Shown: one piece after another, positions 34,621 through 43,375 of the stretch
Position numbering within the stretch: the stretch's first letter is position 1
Layout: every line of letters starts with the position of its first letter
Origin: Rhodobacter sp. SGA-6-6
GTDB taxonomy: Bacteria > Pseudomonadota > Alphaproteobacteria > Rhodobacterales > Rhodobacteraceae
Assembly (NCBI RefSeq): GCF_011043545.1
Contig: NZ_JAAKGP010000003.1
Coordinates: forward strand, 124,001 to 188,000
Length of the DNA stretch: 64,000 nt
Reading direction: 5' to 3'
Notes under the pieces: model-generated
What the model was told of the DNA's origin: nothing
The model's database searches: none
Seen by the model: only the letters and a program-made list of their open reading frames with translations
Position numbers and translations under genes: made by a program

Positions 34621-35283
34621 TCAGCCGTCGGGCTTGGTCTCGGTCACGATGGTGGTGTTGCCGGGATGCGGCCGCTCGGCCAGTTCGGTGGTATAGGTCC
34701 GCCAGATGATCGCGGCATATTTGCCGTTCAGCACCAGCGGGTGGCTGGAGACGAAGCCCGAGACCTCGGTCACCGTGCGGCGGTTGCGCACTTCCGGCTG
34801 GTTGGTCTGGATCAGCGGCCGGGTCTTGCCGTAGCTGACCACCGCCTCCAGCCGCGACCGGGAAATGCCCTTGCCGACCAGATAGTTGACCACCGCCTTC
34901 GCCCGCCGCAGGCCGAGGTTGTAGTTGTAGCCCTGGCTGCCCACCAGATCGGTATGGCCGAAGACCTTGAACCGCACCTCGGGGAACTGCTTGATGAAAT
35001 TGGCCTGCGCGTCGAGAATCCTCATCGCCTCGGGCGAGAGGTCGGCGCGGTTGAAGGCGAAGTTCACCGTGTCCGGCACCTCGTTGGCGAAGCGCTGCGC
35101 CAGGGCGATGGTGTATTCCATCTGCCCGGACTGCAGCAGCGTGTTGTGCATGGTGGCATTGCCGAACTGGCCCTTGTCGACCTCGGCCCCCAGCTCCTGG
35201 TCGAAGCTGGTGGACGTGTCGCCGCAGGCGGCCAGCGCCAGAAGCGGGACGGAGGCCAGAAGGATCGGAAGCTTGCGGCTCAT
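34621..35283 (-). CDS. OmpA family lipoprotein of the Tad locus
   Basis: 220 residues. A lipobox (LLALAAC) gives Cys20. The OmpA-like peptidoglycan-binding domain covers residues about 70-170: VNFAFNRADLSPEAMRIL, then FKVFGHTDLVGSQGYN and LGLRRAKAVVNYL, ending in NRRTV. It lies 4 nt after the secretin gene, so it probably anchors the secretin complex to peptidoglycan, in the place of RcpB or CpaD in other loci (inference). Confidence 0.85.
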   Translation of the reverse strand: MSRKLPILLASVPLLALAACGDTSTSFDQELGAEVDKGQFGNATMHNTLLQSGQMEYTIALAQRFANEVPDTVNFAFNRADLSPEAMRILDAQANFIKQFPEVRFKVFGHTDLVGSQGYNYNLGLRRAKAVVNYLVGKGISRSRLEAVVSYGKTRPLIQTNQPEVRNRRTVTEVSGFVSSHPLVLNGKYAAIIWRTYTTELAERPHPGNTTIVTETKPDG

Positions 35284-35287
35284 CGGC

Positions 35288-36688
35288 TCACTCCATCACA
35301 TAGCCGTAGGAGGTGGAGAAGTCCTGCTTCGCCACTTCGCCCGCCGCGCCCTTCGGGGTCTTGGCCACATCGCCGAACAGGAACAGCTCGCGCTCGGTCG
35401 GGATGCGGACGCGGTCGGTCGGCAGGGCCAGCGCCTCGCCGTTGACCGGGGTCACCAGATGCGGGGTGACGATGATCACCAGCTCGGACTGCGCGCGCTG
35501 GTATTCGGCGCTGCGGAAGAGGGCGCCGATGATCGGCACGTCGCCCAGCCATGGCACCTGGCCGTTCAGGTCGCGGAAGTCGTCCTGCAACAGGCCGGCG
35601 ATGGCAAAGCTCTCGCCGTCGCGCATCTCCACCGTGGTCGAGGTCTCGCGCCGCTTGAAGGCGTTGATGGCGAAGCCGTTCGCCTCCAGCGAGGTGGTCG
35701 AGTCGATCGAGCTGACGGCGGCGTTGATCGTCAGGTTGATGATGTCGCCGTCCACCACCACCGGGGTGAAGTTCAGCTCCACCCCGAAGGGCTTGTATTC
35801 GATGCCGATCTGGCCTTCGCCGGCCGCGACCGGGATCGGGTATTCGCCGCCCGCAAGGAACTTGGCCTCCTGTCCCGACAGCGCAGTCAGGTTCGGCTCG
35901 GCCAGGGTGCGGACCATGCCCTTCGATTCCAGCGCCTCCAGCAGGACGCCGAATTCGAAGGCGCCGGCGGTGAAGCCCAGGAGCATGGCGCTGTTGGCGG
36001 AATCGCGGGTGGTGATCGGGGTGGTGCCGAGGGCGTTGCCGGGCTCCAGCCAGGTGCCGGTCTCCACCCCGCCGCCGACCGTGCCGCTGTTCGAGTTGAT
36101 CGCCAGCGAGGAGGACAGGTTCTTCGACACCGACCGCTGCATCTCGGCAAAGCGGACCTTCAGCATCACCTGCTGGGTGCCGCCGACCACCATCAGGTTC
36201 GACACCCGGTCCGGCGCGTAGCGGTTGGCCAGGTCCAGCGCCCGGTCCAGCTTGGCGGTGGAGGAGACCACGCCCGACAGCACGATGCCGTCGTTGGCGG
36301 TGCGCACCTCGATCTTCTCGCCCGGCAGGATCTGCTGCAGGCGTTCCTTGAACTCGGCGATGTCGGGGGTGACGTGGACATCCACGTTGGAGATCAGCTT
36401 GCCGTCCGGCGACAACAGCGTCAGCGTCGTCCGCCCCGGCGCCTTGCCGAGGACGTAGATCGAGCGGTCCGAGAGGGTGGAGATGTCGGCGATCCCAGGG
36501 TTGGCGATGGAAAGCTCGGCGAAGGGCACGTCACTCTCGACCACAACCGCGCGGTTCATCGGCACGTTCAGCGCCGAGGAGGCCTGACCCGTGGCGACCC
36601 GAAGGACCTCTGCACCCGCCGGCGTCAGCGCCGCCGTGGCCAGGGCCGCGCCCAATGCGCCGGCTGCAAGGATTGTCTTCATGCTCAT
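35288..36688 (-). CDS. cpaC: Tad secretin CpaC/RcpA
   Basis: 466 residues. A signal peptide (AAGALGAALATAALTPAGA) is followed by a pilus N-domain (residues about 30-105) and a BON-like segment (ISNVDVHVTPDIAEFKERL). The secretin domain ends with WLGDVPIIGALFRSAEYQ and VIIVTPHLV. It forms the outer-membrane channel for the Flp pilus. It lies 207 nt after cpaB. Confidence 0.93.
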   Translation of the reverse strand: MSMKTILAAGALGAALATAALTPAGAEVLRVATGQASSALNVPMNRAVVVESDVPFAELSIANPGIADISTLSDRSIYVLGKAPGRTTLTLLSPDGKLISNVDVHVTPDIAEFKERLQQILPGEKIEVRTANDGIVLSGVVSSTAKLDRALDLANRYAPDRVSNLMVVGGTQQVMLKVRFAEMQRSVSKNLSSSLAINSNSGTVGGGVETGTWLEPGNALGTTPITTRDSANSAMLLGFTAGAFEFGVLLEALESKGMVRTLAEPNLTALSGQEAKFLAGGEYPIPVAAGEGQIGIEYKPFGVELNFTPVVVDGDIINLTINAAVSSIDSTTSLEANGFAINAFKRRETSTTVEMRDGESFAIAGLLQDDFRDLNGQVPWLGDVPIIGALFRSAEYQRAQSELVIIVTPHLVTPVNGEALALPTDRVRIPTERELFLFGDVAKTPKGAAGEVAKQDFSTSYGYVME

Positions 36689-36895
36689 GGTGATCTGCCC
36701 TTTCGATCACGCCTCGGGATGGGTCTTGTCGCCCAAATTCCGCCCCAATTTGCCGGAAGCGGTGTTTTTTTGCAAGAATCAAGTGTTTGGGGGCCGTTCT
36801 TTATGTGGATAACCGGCAACAGCCCGCAAAGCTTGGTGAAGCGGATCGGGCGCAGGCCCCAGATGATGTGGTCCGCGCCCGGCCTTCGGCCTTGA

Positions 36896-37816
36896 TCAGT
36901 TGGTGCAGGGGATCGGGATTTCCACCACGTCGGCGCCCTTGCGGGTCTTGATGGTGCATTGCTCCTCGGCCTCGACCTGCACCACTTCCTGTCTCTCGAT
37001 ACCCAGGAGCTTGTCGCCGTCGACCTCGACCAAGCCGGCCACCTGATCGGCGGAATCGGCCACCAGCGACATCGACAGCTGCCCCGTCGCCTGCGCCTGC
37101 GCCAGCCGCGCCACCTGCTCGGGCGTCGCCGCCACGGTCACGGTATTGGCGGTGCCGCCCAGCGACTGGCCCTCGCCCGAGGCTTGGTCCACCGCGATCA
37201 CCCGGATCGCGCTTTCGATCAGCCGCGTGACCTCGCCGTTGACGCTGCCGCCGCCGACCCCGGTCCAGTAGATGTCGATATAATTCTCCGGCATTACGAA
37301 ATCCGCCACGCCGGAGGAGGAACTGACCTTGATCTGGAAGGCCCGCATCCCCTTTTCCAGCTTGCCGGTCAGCCCGGCCACCTGGCCCGGCTCGGTCACG
37401 CGGCTGGCCAGCAGAATTTCGTGCGGCTCCATCGAGCGCATGATGTAGCGCGGCTTGTCGACGGTCTCGGGGAACAAGGGGCCGGTCGGCGTCTGCACCA
37501 CGACCTCGCCTTCCTGGGCCGGGACGGCGGGCTTGTATTCCACGGTCTCGCCCTCGCGCGGGACGACATAGGCGCCGGCGGGCAGGAACCTCTCCTGCAC
37601 GTAAAGCACCTCGACATCGTCCTTGGTCAGCGGATCGCCGAACTTCATCGGCTTGTTGATCGCGTAGACCTGCACCAGCCGGCCCGTCTCACGCTGCAGG
37701 GCCTGGGCCCGGGCCACCGCGGCCTGGGACTGGCCCACGTAGCTTTGCGCCATGTAGACGGCGACGCCCGCAAGCGCCATGCCGACCACCAGCACGAGTG
37801 CAAAGACTGCTCGCAT
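36896..37816 (-). CDS. cpaB: Pilus assembly protein CpaB/RcpC
   Basis: 306 residues. The N-terminal membrane helix VFALVLVVGMALAGVAVYMA is followed by a SAF domain (KPMKFGDPLTKDDVEVLYV near residues 55-75, then MRAFQIKVSSSSGVADFV). It is a periplasmic partner of the secretin. Four cysteine-light domains end with a Cys pair in EEQCTIKTRKGADVVEIPIP and the final CTN. Confidence 0.9.
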   Translation of the reverse strand: MRAVFALVLVVGMALAGVAVYMAQSYVGQSQAAVARAQALQRETGRLVQVYAINKPMKFGDPLTKDDVEVLYVQERFLPAGAYVVPREGETVEYKPAVPAQEGEVVVQTPTGPLFPETVDKPRYIMRSMEPHEILLASRVTEPGQVAGLTGKLEKGMRAFQIKVSSSSGVADFVMPENYIDIYWTGVGGGSVNGEVTRLIESAIRVIAVDQASGEGQSLGGTANTVTVAATPEQVARLAQAQATGQLSMSLVADSADQVAGLVEVDGDKLLGIERQEVVQVEAEEQCTIKTRKGADVVEIPIPCTN

Positions 37817-37954
37817 TCCCGTTACCCCTATACATCCCCGAAGCGCGGCCCTGCCGCTTTCCGGTGCTACCCATCCGGCGCGTGCGGGATTGCCGCGCCT
37901 TGTCCTTCACTTCCGCGCCGTCGCCCGTCGGCCGCCGCGTCCGCCGGTCCCTCG

Positions 37955-38143
37955 CTACTCGATGAACTGGCCGTATTCCGAAACCTTGACGCCGATGCTT
38001 TCCGAGACCCCGACAAGGGCATTGCGCATGGGCGTCAGCAGCAGGATGACCTGGATGCCGACGATCAGCGCCGTCAGCACCACCCAGTCCACCGTGATCG
38101 CACCGTCTTCCGACCTGGCGAAGGCCCTGACGAGGTTCCGCAT
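37955..38143 (-). CDS. flp: Flp family pilin, divergent copy
   Basis: 62 residues. A basic leader ending in SEDG, then AITVDWVVLTALIVGI and a hydrophobic helix. Cleavage is expected after the glycine. It shares the GA(I/V)TVDWVVLTA core with the two identical pilins upstream but has a different C-terminus, so it may be a minor pilin. It lies between the main pilins and cpaB. Confidence 0.85.
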   Translation of the reverse strand: MRNLVRAFARSEDGAITVDWVVLTALIVGIQVILLLTPMRNALVGVSESIGVKVSEYGQFIE

Positions 38144-38285
38144 CTCTCTCTCCGTCCCGTTGCGCGGGGTCGTGCGTCCCGCCTCAAACCAGTTTTCTGC
38201 GCAGTGATTGCGGCGAAATTTTGCAGGCCCGGCGGGCTTTTCGCGGCGTTTTCGCCGGATCGGGCCTATCGCTCCTGCAAGACGA

Positions 38286-38316
38286 GGGCCGCGCCTTCCT
38301 TTCGGAAGCGCGGCCC
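38286..38316 (-). terminator. Stable hairpin after the downstream flp copy
   Basis: GGGCCGCGC and TTCC pair with GGAA and GCGCGGCCC across a short loop (one bulged base). It is found 35 nt after the pilin stop, and an identical hairpin occurs at 38825-38855. There is little U-tract, so it may stabilise pilin mRNA 3' ends or cause partial termination. Confidence 0.6.
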
Positions 38317-38350
38317 GTTCCGGCTTGGCCCTTGGGCCAGGCGTCCCCGA

Positions 38351-38551
38351 TTACGGGGTGGTGCCGAAGCTGTCGTCGGCCTTGCCGATCTCGGTGGCGA
38401 TCGAGGTCGAGAGGTTCGAGATCGCCGGCTTGATGGCGGCCATGACGATCAGGCCCAGGCCGACGATGGCGGCGGTCAGCACGACCCAGTCCACGGTCAC
38501 GGCGCCGTCTTCGTCTTTCTGGAAACGCTTCAGCAGGTTCAGAGCTTTCAT
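38351..38551 (-). CDS. flp: Flp family type IVb pilin, copy 2
   Basis: 66 residues from ATG 38551, preceded by AAAGGGACACC. Leader MKALNLLKRFQKDEDG, then AVTVDWVVLTAAIVGLGLIV. The position-5 Glu and position-6 Tyr of classic Flp pilins are Asp and Trp here (VDW). The protein is identical to the copy at 38890. An in-frame upstream ATG (38590) would add 13 residues and is less likely. It is the structural subunit processed by CpaA. Confidence 0.92.
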   Translation of the reverse strand: MKALNLLKRFQKDEDGAVTVDWVVLTAAIVGLGLIVMAAIKPAISNLSTSIATEIGKADDSFGTTP

Positions 38552-38818
38552 TTCGGTGTCCCTTTCCAAGGTGCTCAGGTTTTCACTCATCCGTGGCGGT
38601 CTGTCCGGTCTGGCCTCTGTTCCGCGCCGGTCCCGCTTGGGATGTCCCCATATGGCCCCCCAATCGTGGCGGCAGTTGGGAAGGAATCCCGGGGTTTGCG
38701 GCGGAAATGGGGAATCTTTGGGGTTTCTGCGAAACGGTGGGATTTGATCGTTTCCGCGTTCCGCGGGCAGCTCCTGCCCTTCGGGCGGGCGGACGGCAGG
38801 CGGTTCGCCCCTTTGAAC

Positions 38819-39211
38819 AGACGAGGGCCGCGCCTTCCTTTCGGAAGCGCGGCCCGTTCCGGCTTGGCCCTTGGGCCAGGCGTTCCCGATTACGGGGTGG
38901 TGCCGAAGCTGTCGTCGGCCTTGCCGATCTCGGTGGCGATCGAGGTCGAGAGGTTCGAGATCGCCGGCTTGATGGCGGCCATGACGATCAGGCCCAGGCC
39001 GACGATGGCGGCGGTCAGCACGACCCAGTCCACGGTCACGGCGCCGTCTTCGTCTTTCTGGAAACGCTTCAGCAGGTTCAGAGCTTTCATTTCGGTGTCC
39101 CTTTCCAAGGTGCTCAGGTTTTCACTCATCCGTGGCGGTCTGTCCGGTCCGGCCTCTGTTCCGCGCCGGTCCCGCTTGGGATGTCCCCATATGGCCCCCC
39201 AATCGTGGCGG
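38819..39211. repeat. 393-bp tandem duplication, right unit
   Basis: Second unit of the pilin duplication, with the same hairpin, pilin gene and leader as 38280-38672. Confidence 0.92.
38890..39090 (-). CDS. flp: Flp family type IVb pilin, copy 1
   Basis: 66 residues, identical in sequence to the copy at 38351. It is first in the leftward Tad locus, with the common control region upstream (39091-39448). Leader with cleavage expected at DEDG/AVTVDW. Two identical genes in tandem would raise pilin output or allow recombination between the copies. Confidence 0.92.
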   Translation of the reverse strand: MKALNLLKRFQKDEDGAVTVDWVVLTAAIVGLGLIVMAAIKPAISNLSTSIATEIGKADDSFGTTP

Positions 39212-39448
39212 GCTTTTGCTGCGATCGGGGCCTTTTCACGCAATCGAGAGATTCTTCCGGCAGAATTCATAACTCATTGAATATTAAAGATTCATTTTTA
39301 GGAACCGTCTCTGCCGCTGCTCCCATCCCCGTGGTTTTTCGGTCAAATCTGGCGGAAATGCCATTTTCCGGCGGCGATTCCCCTTTGCGGACGGGAGATT
39401 CTCTGCAACCTTCCCGGCAAAAGAAGAACAAGAGCAGGCAGCCCGCAG
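39091..39448. promoter_or_regulatory. Divergent control region, Tad locus and transglycosylase
   Basis: 358 bp without a gene. The left 121 bp belong to the pilin duplication. The rest has the lowest GC content nearby (AACTCATTGAATATTAAAG around 39270-39288), a likely promoter area for one or both directions. No clear -35/-10 pair could be fixed. Confidence 0.45.
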
Positions 39449-40300
39449 ATGCGGATCACGACAGGCGCGTTCCTGGCGATTCTGTCCCTGGCCGTGCCGG
39501 CGATCCCGGCCGCGGCGCAGGAGGATTTCACCTTCCGCCGCATCAAGGCCAGCGACCGGGTCTCGGGCAAGCTGATCACCGTGCAGATCGACCCCGAGGA
39601 ACAGGCCCGCCGGCTGGCCGCCACCGCCTGGAAGGACCCGGCGCTGAAATCCGAGGAGCCCGCGCCCCCGGGCGCCGACGGCACCCCCGCGCCGGCGCCG
39701 AAGTCGAACTACGCCTGGTTCTGGGAAATGATCCCCCCGGGCATCGCCGAGGTCTCCGGCCGCTATCCCGCTGCCATGGCCGCGCTGAGCCAGGGGCCGG
39801 GCAGGGCGCAGGTGGCCGCGCCGCGGATGCAGTCGATGCAGACCCTGGCCGAGATCTACGGCAAGGACATCCTCGGCGCGACGGTCGGCACCCGGGTCTC
39901 GCCCGCGCTGGTGCTGGCGGTGATGGGGATCGAAAGCGCCGGCCGCAAGGATGCGGTCAGCAGCGCCGGGGCGACCGGGCTTATGCAGCTGATGCCCGCC
40001 ACCGCCGAGCGCTTCGGCGTCTCGGACAGCACCGACCCGGTGCAGAACATCAAGGGCGGCGTCGCCTATCTCGACTGGCTGATGGGCGAATTCAACGGCG
40101 ACCCGCTGATGGTGCTGGCCGCCTACAACGCCGGCGAGGGCGCGGTGCGCGCCAACCAGGGCGTGCCGCCCTATGCCGAGACCCGCGACTACGTGCCAAA
40201 GGTGCTGGCCGCCTGGCAGGTGGCGCAGGGCCTGTGCCAGACCCCGCCGGAACTGGTCGGCGACCCTTGCGTGTTCAAGATCCTCCTCGCCGGCGGCTGA
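39449..40300 (+). CDS. Lytic transglycosylase, SLT domain
   Basis: 283 residues with a signal peptide (LAVPAIPAAAQ). The SLT domain covers residues about 140-240. The catalytic glutamate is in VLAVMGIESAGRKDAVSSAG, followed by ATGLMQLMPATAERFGV and LAAYNAGEGAV. It cleaves peptidoglycan glycan strands in the periplasm. Divergent from the Tad locus, it may open the wall for pilus assembly (inference). Confidence 0.9.
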   Translation: MRITTGAFLAILSLAVPAIPAAAQEDFTFRRIKASDRVSGKLITVQIDPEEQARRLAATAWKDPALKSEEPAPPGADGTPAPAPKSNYAWFWEMIPPGIAEVSGRYPAAMAALSQGPGRAQVAAPRMQSMQTLAEIYGKDILGATVGTRVSPALVLAVMGIESAGRKDAVSSAGATGLMQLMPATAERFGVSDSTDPVQNIKGGVAYLDWLMGEFNGDPLMVLAAYNAGEGAVRANQGVPPYAETRDYVPKVLAAWQVAQGLCQTPPELVGDPCVFKILLAGG

Positions 40301-40305
40301 GGCAC

Positions 40306-40324
40306 GACTTTTCTGCGAAAAGTC
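40306..40324. terminator. Hairpin after the transglycosylase gene
   Basis: GACTTTTC-TGC-GAAAAGTC begins 6 nt after the stop codon. It is followed by a GGGGG/CCCCC palindrome. A similar CGATTTTTCG/CGAAAAATCG dyad occurs after the rhomboid gene at 49479. Confidence 0.6.
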
Positions 40325-40355
40325 AGGGGGCGCCGCCCCCTCGGCCTGCGGCCTC

Positions 40356-40549
40356 ACCCCCGGGATATTTTTCTCCAGAAAGAGCAGAAGGCGGACGCGC
40401 CCCGACGGGGGATTGCTCCAGCCGCGGGGCGCGCCTCTTCCTGGAGCGGTCATCGGCTTCCCAGCCTGCACCGCAGGGGCAGACTGCGGCAGCCGGGGTT
40501 AAGGGGGTCTTAACGGCCCCTCTTTCTGGATGAAAATATCCCGGGGGTG
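40356..40549. repeat. Inverted pair of GGGATATTT repeats
   Basis: ACCCCCGGGATATTTTTCTC followed by CAGAAAGAG (40356-40386) and the opposite CCTCTTTCTGGATGAAAATATC followed by CCGGGGGT (40518-40549) bracket about 130 bp with no gene. The gap between the transglycosylase and the acetyltransferase (289 bp) consists mostly of these elements. Confidence 0.7.
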
Positions 40550-40589
40550 AGCCCGGAACGGGCGAGGGGGCAGCGCCCCCTGCGACCTG

Positions 40590-40883
40590 TCAACCGGCGA
40601 ACACGTCCGCCCATTCGGGATGCTTCAGGCTCTGCGCCTTCACGAAGGGGCAGAGCGGCACGATCTTGAACCCCTCCGCCCGTGCTGCCGCCACCAGGGC
40701 CTGCACCAGCGCCAGCCCGGCGCCGGTGCCGCGGAAGCTGTCGGGCACGCCGGTGTGGTCGGCGATGACCAGCGCGGGGGTGGTGACGGAATAGGTCAGC
40801 TCCGCCTCCTCGCCGCCGCGGCGGATGACGAAGCGACCGCGGCTCTCCCCGTGTTCGCGGCCGACCTGATGAGCCTCAGACAA
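40590..40883 (-). CDS. GNAT-like N-acetyltransferase (YjdJ/Gcn5-related type)
   Basis: 97 residues. The small GNAT-like fold is recognised from [20 protein letters not shown] (acetyl-CoA binding, RGTGxG) and the end [18 protein letters not shown]. The substrate is unknown. Its ATG overlaps the 3' end of scoB by 8 nt, so it is the last gene of the scoA-scoB unit. Confidence 0.87.
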   Translation of the reverse strand: MSEAHQVGREHGESRGRFVIRRGGEEAELTYSVTTPALVIADHTGVPDSFRGTGAGLALVQALVAAARAEGFKIVPLCPFVKAQSLKHPEWADVFAG

Positions 40884-41514
40884 GGGTCGCCTCCGTCGCG
40901 GCCCGCAGTTCGGCCTCGGTCACGCCCGGCGCCAGTTCCACCAGCTTCAGCCCCCCCGGCACCACGTCGAGGACGCCGAGGTTGGTGATGATCCGGTTCA
41001 CCACCGCCTTGCCGGTCAGCGGCAGGGTGCATTGCTTCAGCACCTTCGACTCGCCGTGCTTGGAGGTGTGGTCCATCACCACCACCACCCGGCCGACGCC
41101 CGCCACCAGGTCCATCGCCCCGCCCATCCCCTTGACCAGCTTGCCCGGGATCATCCAGTTCGCCAGGTCGCCGTTCTCGGCCACTTCCATCGCGCCGAGG
41201 ATCGCCATGGCGATCTTGCCGCCGCGGATCATGGCGAAGGAGGTCGCCGAATCGAAATAGGCGGTCTGCGGCAGTTCGGTGATGGTCTGCTTGCCGGCGT
41301 TGATCAGGTCGGGGTCTTCCTCGCCCTCATAGGGAAACGGTCCCATCCCCAGCATCCCGTTCTCCGACTGCAGGGTGACGTTCACCCCTTGCGGAATGTA
41401 GTTGGCCACCAGCGTCGGGATGCCGATGCCGAGGTTGACATACCAGCCGTCCTGCAGCTCCTGCGCCGCCCGCGCCGCAATGCCGTTGCGGTCCCAGCCC
41501 TTCGCTTCCGACAT
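40876..41514 (-). CDS. scoB: 3-oxoacid CoA-transferase subunit B
   Basis: 212 residues from ATG 41514, overlapping the scoA stop by one base (TGATG). The catalytic glutamate is Glu51 in [11 protein letters not shown], and the core [19 protein letters not shown] is typical. With subunit A it moves CoA from succinyl-CoA to acetoacetate or a similar 3-oxoacid, feeding ketone bodies into central metabolism. Confidence 0.93.
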   Translation of the reverse strand: MSEAKGWDRNGIAARAAQELQDGWYVNLGIGIPTLVANYIPQGVNVTLQSENGMLGMGPFPYEGEEDPDLINAGKQTITELPQTAYFDSATSFAMIRGGKIAMAILGAMEVAENGDLANWMIPGKLVKGMGGAMDLVAGVGRVVVVMDHTSKHGESKVLKQCTLPLTGKAVVNRIITNLGVLDVVPGGLKLVELAPGVTEAELRAATEATLV

Positions 41515-42218
41515 CACACCGCCTCCCGCTTGCGCACCGTGCGCTGTTCGATCCGTTTCTCGTGTTTTCCGGCGACGATGCGGTGGACATAGATCCCCGG
41601 CAGGTGGATCGCATCGGGATCCAGCGACCCGAGCGGCACGATCTCCTCCACCTCCACCACGCAGGTGCGCCCGCAGGTCGCCGCCGGCACGTTGAAGTTC
41701 CGCGCGGTCTTGCGGAAGACCAGGTTGCCCGAGGGATCGGCCTTCCAGGCCTTCACGATCGACAGGTCGGCGACGATGCCGCGCTCCAGGATATAGGTGC
41801 GGCCGTCGAAGTCGTGGTGTTCCTTGCCCTCGGCGATCACCGTGCCGACGCCGGTGGCGGTGTAGAAGCCGGGGATGCCGGCGCCGCCCGCCCGCATCCG
41901 CTCGGCCAGCGTGCCCTGCGGGTTGAATTCCAGCTCCAGCTCGCCGCTCAGATACTGGCGCATGAATTCCGCGTTCTCGCCGACGTAGGAGGAGATCATC
42001 TTGCGGATCTGCCGTGTCTCCAGCAGCACCCCGAGCCCGAAGCCGTCGACGCCGGCGTTGTTCGAGGCCACCGTCAGCTCCTTGACGCCGGAGTCGCGGA
42101 TCGCCGCGATCAGCAGCTCCGGGATGCCGCAGAGGCCGAAGCCCCCGGCCGCGATCAGCATTCCGTCGCCGAGAAGCCCCTCAAGCGCCGCCCCGGCGCT
42201 CGGATAGACCTTGTTCAT
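41514..42218 (-). CDS. scoA: 3-oxoacid CoA-transferase subunit A
   Basis: 234 residues. The CoA-transferase glycine motif [13 protein letters not shown] lies near residue 25, then [20 protein letters not shown] and [15 protein letters not shown] close to the end. First gene of a three-gene leftward unit (scoA, scoB, acetyltransferase), starting at ATG 42218 after GGGGGATATCC, a fair ribosome-binding site. Confidence 0.93.
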   Translation of the reverse strand: MNKVYPSAGAALEGLLGDGMLIAAGGFGLCGIPELLIAAIRDSGVKELTVASNNAGVDGFGLGVLLETRQIRKMISSYVGENAEFMRQYLSGELELEFNPQGTLAERMRAGGAGIPGFYTATGVGTVIAEGKEHHDFDGRTYILERGIVADLSIVKAWKADPSGNLVFRKTARNFNVPAATCGRTCVVEVEEIVPLGSLDPDAIHLPGIYVHRIVAGKHEKRIEQRTVRKREAV

Positions 42219-42367
42219 GGATATCCCCCGCAAACTCCTGGCCCCATAAAGAGGGCCATGCGCGGGCTTGTCAATTGCCGCGCCGCGGCATCCGGGAAGC
42301 GGAAAACGACAGCAGGCCCGGGAAGGGCTTCCCCCGGCCCGCAGCTTCGCTATGGTGCGCCGCGCCC

Positions 42368-42453
42368 GCCCGCGTGGTGGAATGGTAGACACATGGGACT
42401 TAAACTCCCTGGGCCGCAAGGCCGTGCCGGTTCGAGTCCGGCCGCGGGCACCA
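42368..42453 (+). tRNA. tRNA-Leu (anticodon UAA)
   Basis: Acceptor arm GCCCGCG (42368-42374) pairs with CGCGGGC (42443-42449), followed by A and encoded CCA. The anticodon loop CTTAAAC has TAA at 42401-42403. The extended variable arm (TGGGCCGCAAGGCCGT) marks a class II tRNA, and the T-arm CCGGTTCGAGTCCGG is canonical. Identity elements and arm length fit leucine. Confidence 0.97.
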
Positions 42454-42531
42454 GCTTGCCGGTTTTGCGGCGCGGGGCGGGAACATCCTCCGGCCTTCGC
42501 TGTTGTCGGGGCGAAGCCGAGGGAGGCCCCC

Positions 42532-42702
42532 ATGATCCAGCATCCCAAACCGCCGACGGACCCGGTTCCGCCGCCGCCCGATCCCGATCCGCCGCCCACC
42601 GCCATCCGCCGCTCCGGCATCGCCCACAACCCGGCGCGGGACTGCCGCGGCAGGATCGACCATCAGGCCGACGCGCAGGAGCAGCTGCTGCAGGCCCGCT
42701 AG
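42532..42702 (+). CDS. Small proline-rich protein, unknown
   Basis: 56 residues from ATG 42532, with GGGAGG seven bases upstream. The first half is [20 protein letters not shown]; the second half is charged ([19 protein letters not shown]). No membrane segment. The good ribosome-binding site and its fit into the space after the tRNA and before the convergent Lrp gene support it, but the composition alone does not show it is a gene. Confidence 0.45.
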   Translation: MIQHPKPPTDPVPPPPDPDPPPTAIRRSGIAHNPARDCRGRIDHQADAQEQLLQAR

Positions 42703-42718
42703 CCGGGGCGCACGTCGG

Positions 42719-43180
42719 CTACAGCGTCTCCTTCACCGCCTCCATCGCCACATAGGTCGAGGTGGAGGCGACATGGGGCAGGGCGCTGATCCGCTCGGCC
42801 AGCACGCGGCGGTAGTCGGCGATGTCGGCGGTGCGCACCTTCAGCAGATAGTCGAAGCGGCTGGCGATCATGTGGCATTGCTCGATCTCGGGCACCGCCA
42901 GCACCGCCTTGTTGAACGCCCGCAACGCCGCCTCGCGGGTGTCGCTGAGCCGCACCTCGACGAAGGCGACATGGGCCTGCCCCATCCGCACCGGATCGAG
43001 GATCACCCGGTAGCCTGCGATCACCCCCGCCTCCTCCAGCCGCTTCATCCGCGCCTGGGTCGGGCTTTTCGACAGGCCGATGCGGCGGGCCAGTTCGGTG
43101 GCGCTGATCCGCCCCTCGGCGGACAGCACCGCAAGGATCGCCCGGTCGAAACGGTCCAGCTCCTCCTTGCCCGGTCGCAT
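42719..43180 (-). CDS. Lrp/AsnC family transcriptional regulator
   Basis: 153 residues from ATG 43180. The helix-turn-helix ([20 protein letters not shown], then [20 protein letters not shown]) is followed by a RAM ligand-binding domain ([20 protein letters not shown]). Such regulators often control putA in alphaproteobacteria; putA is encoded 1.9 kb away, though not adjacent, so this is a candidate controller only. Confidence 0.9.
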   Translation of the reverse strand: MRPGKEELDRFDRAILAVLSAEGRISATELARRIGLSKSPTQARMKRLEEAGVIAGYRVILDPVRMGQAHVAFVEVRLSDTREAALRAFNKAVLAVPEIEQCHMIASRFDYLLKVRTADIADYRRVLAERISALPHVASTSTYVAMEAVKETL

Positions 43181-43375
43181 CCCGCCCTCCCGCCGACGCC
43201 TGCGCCATTGTGGAAGGGCGGGGCGGCGGCTGCAAGCGGCGGGATTGTCCGGCAAAGCCGCGGCAATCGCCCGGAAATGCCCCGACCCCCGCCCAGTTTC
43301 GCCACATTCCGCTGACAGACAGGCCCGCGGCGGCCGGCACAGACCGCGGGACGACAGGCAGGGGAAGAGACAGGC

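Larger units (their letters stand above)
38280..38672. repeat. 393-bp tandem duplication, left unit
   Basis: Direct repeat of 38819-39211, offset 539 bp. I see only two base differences (the C/T in GCGTCCCCG versus GCGTTCCCG, and the T/C in GTCTGGCC versus GTCCGGCC). The unit covers the 3' hairpin, the whole pilin gene and its leader region. A 146-bp single-copy segment (38673-38818) separates the units. Confidence 0.92.

Noticed and set aside
38890-39270. A 126-residue reading of the pilin frame with a long N-terminal extension
   Set aside because: The extension covers the duplicated leader region; the AAAGGGACACC site and the short basic leader fix the start at 39090.
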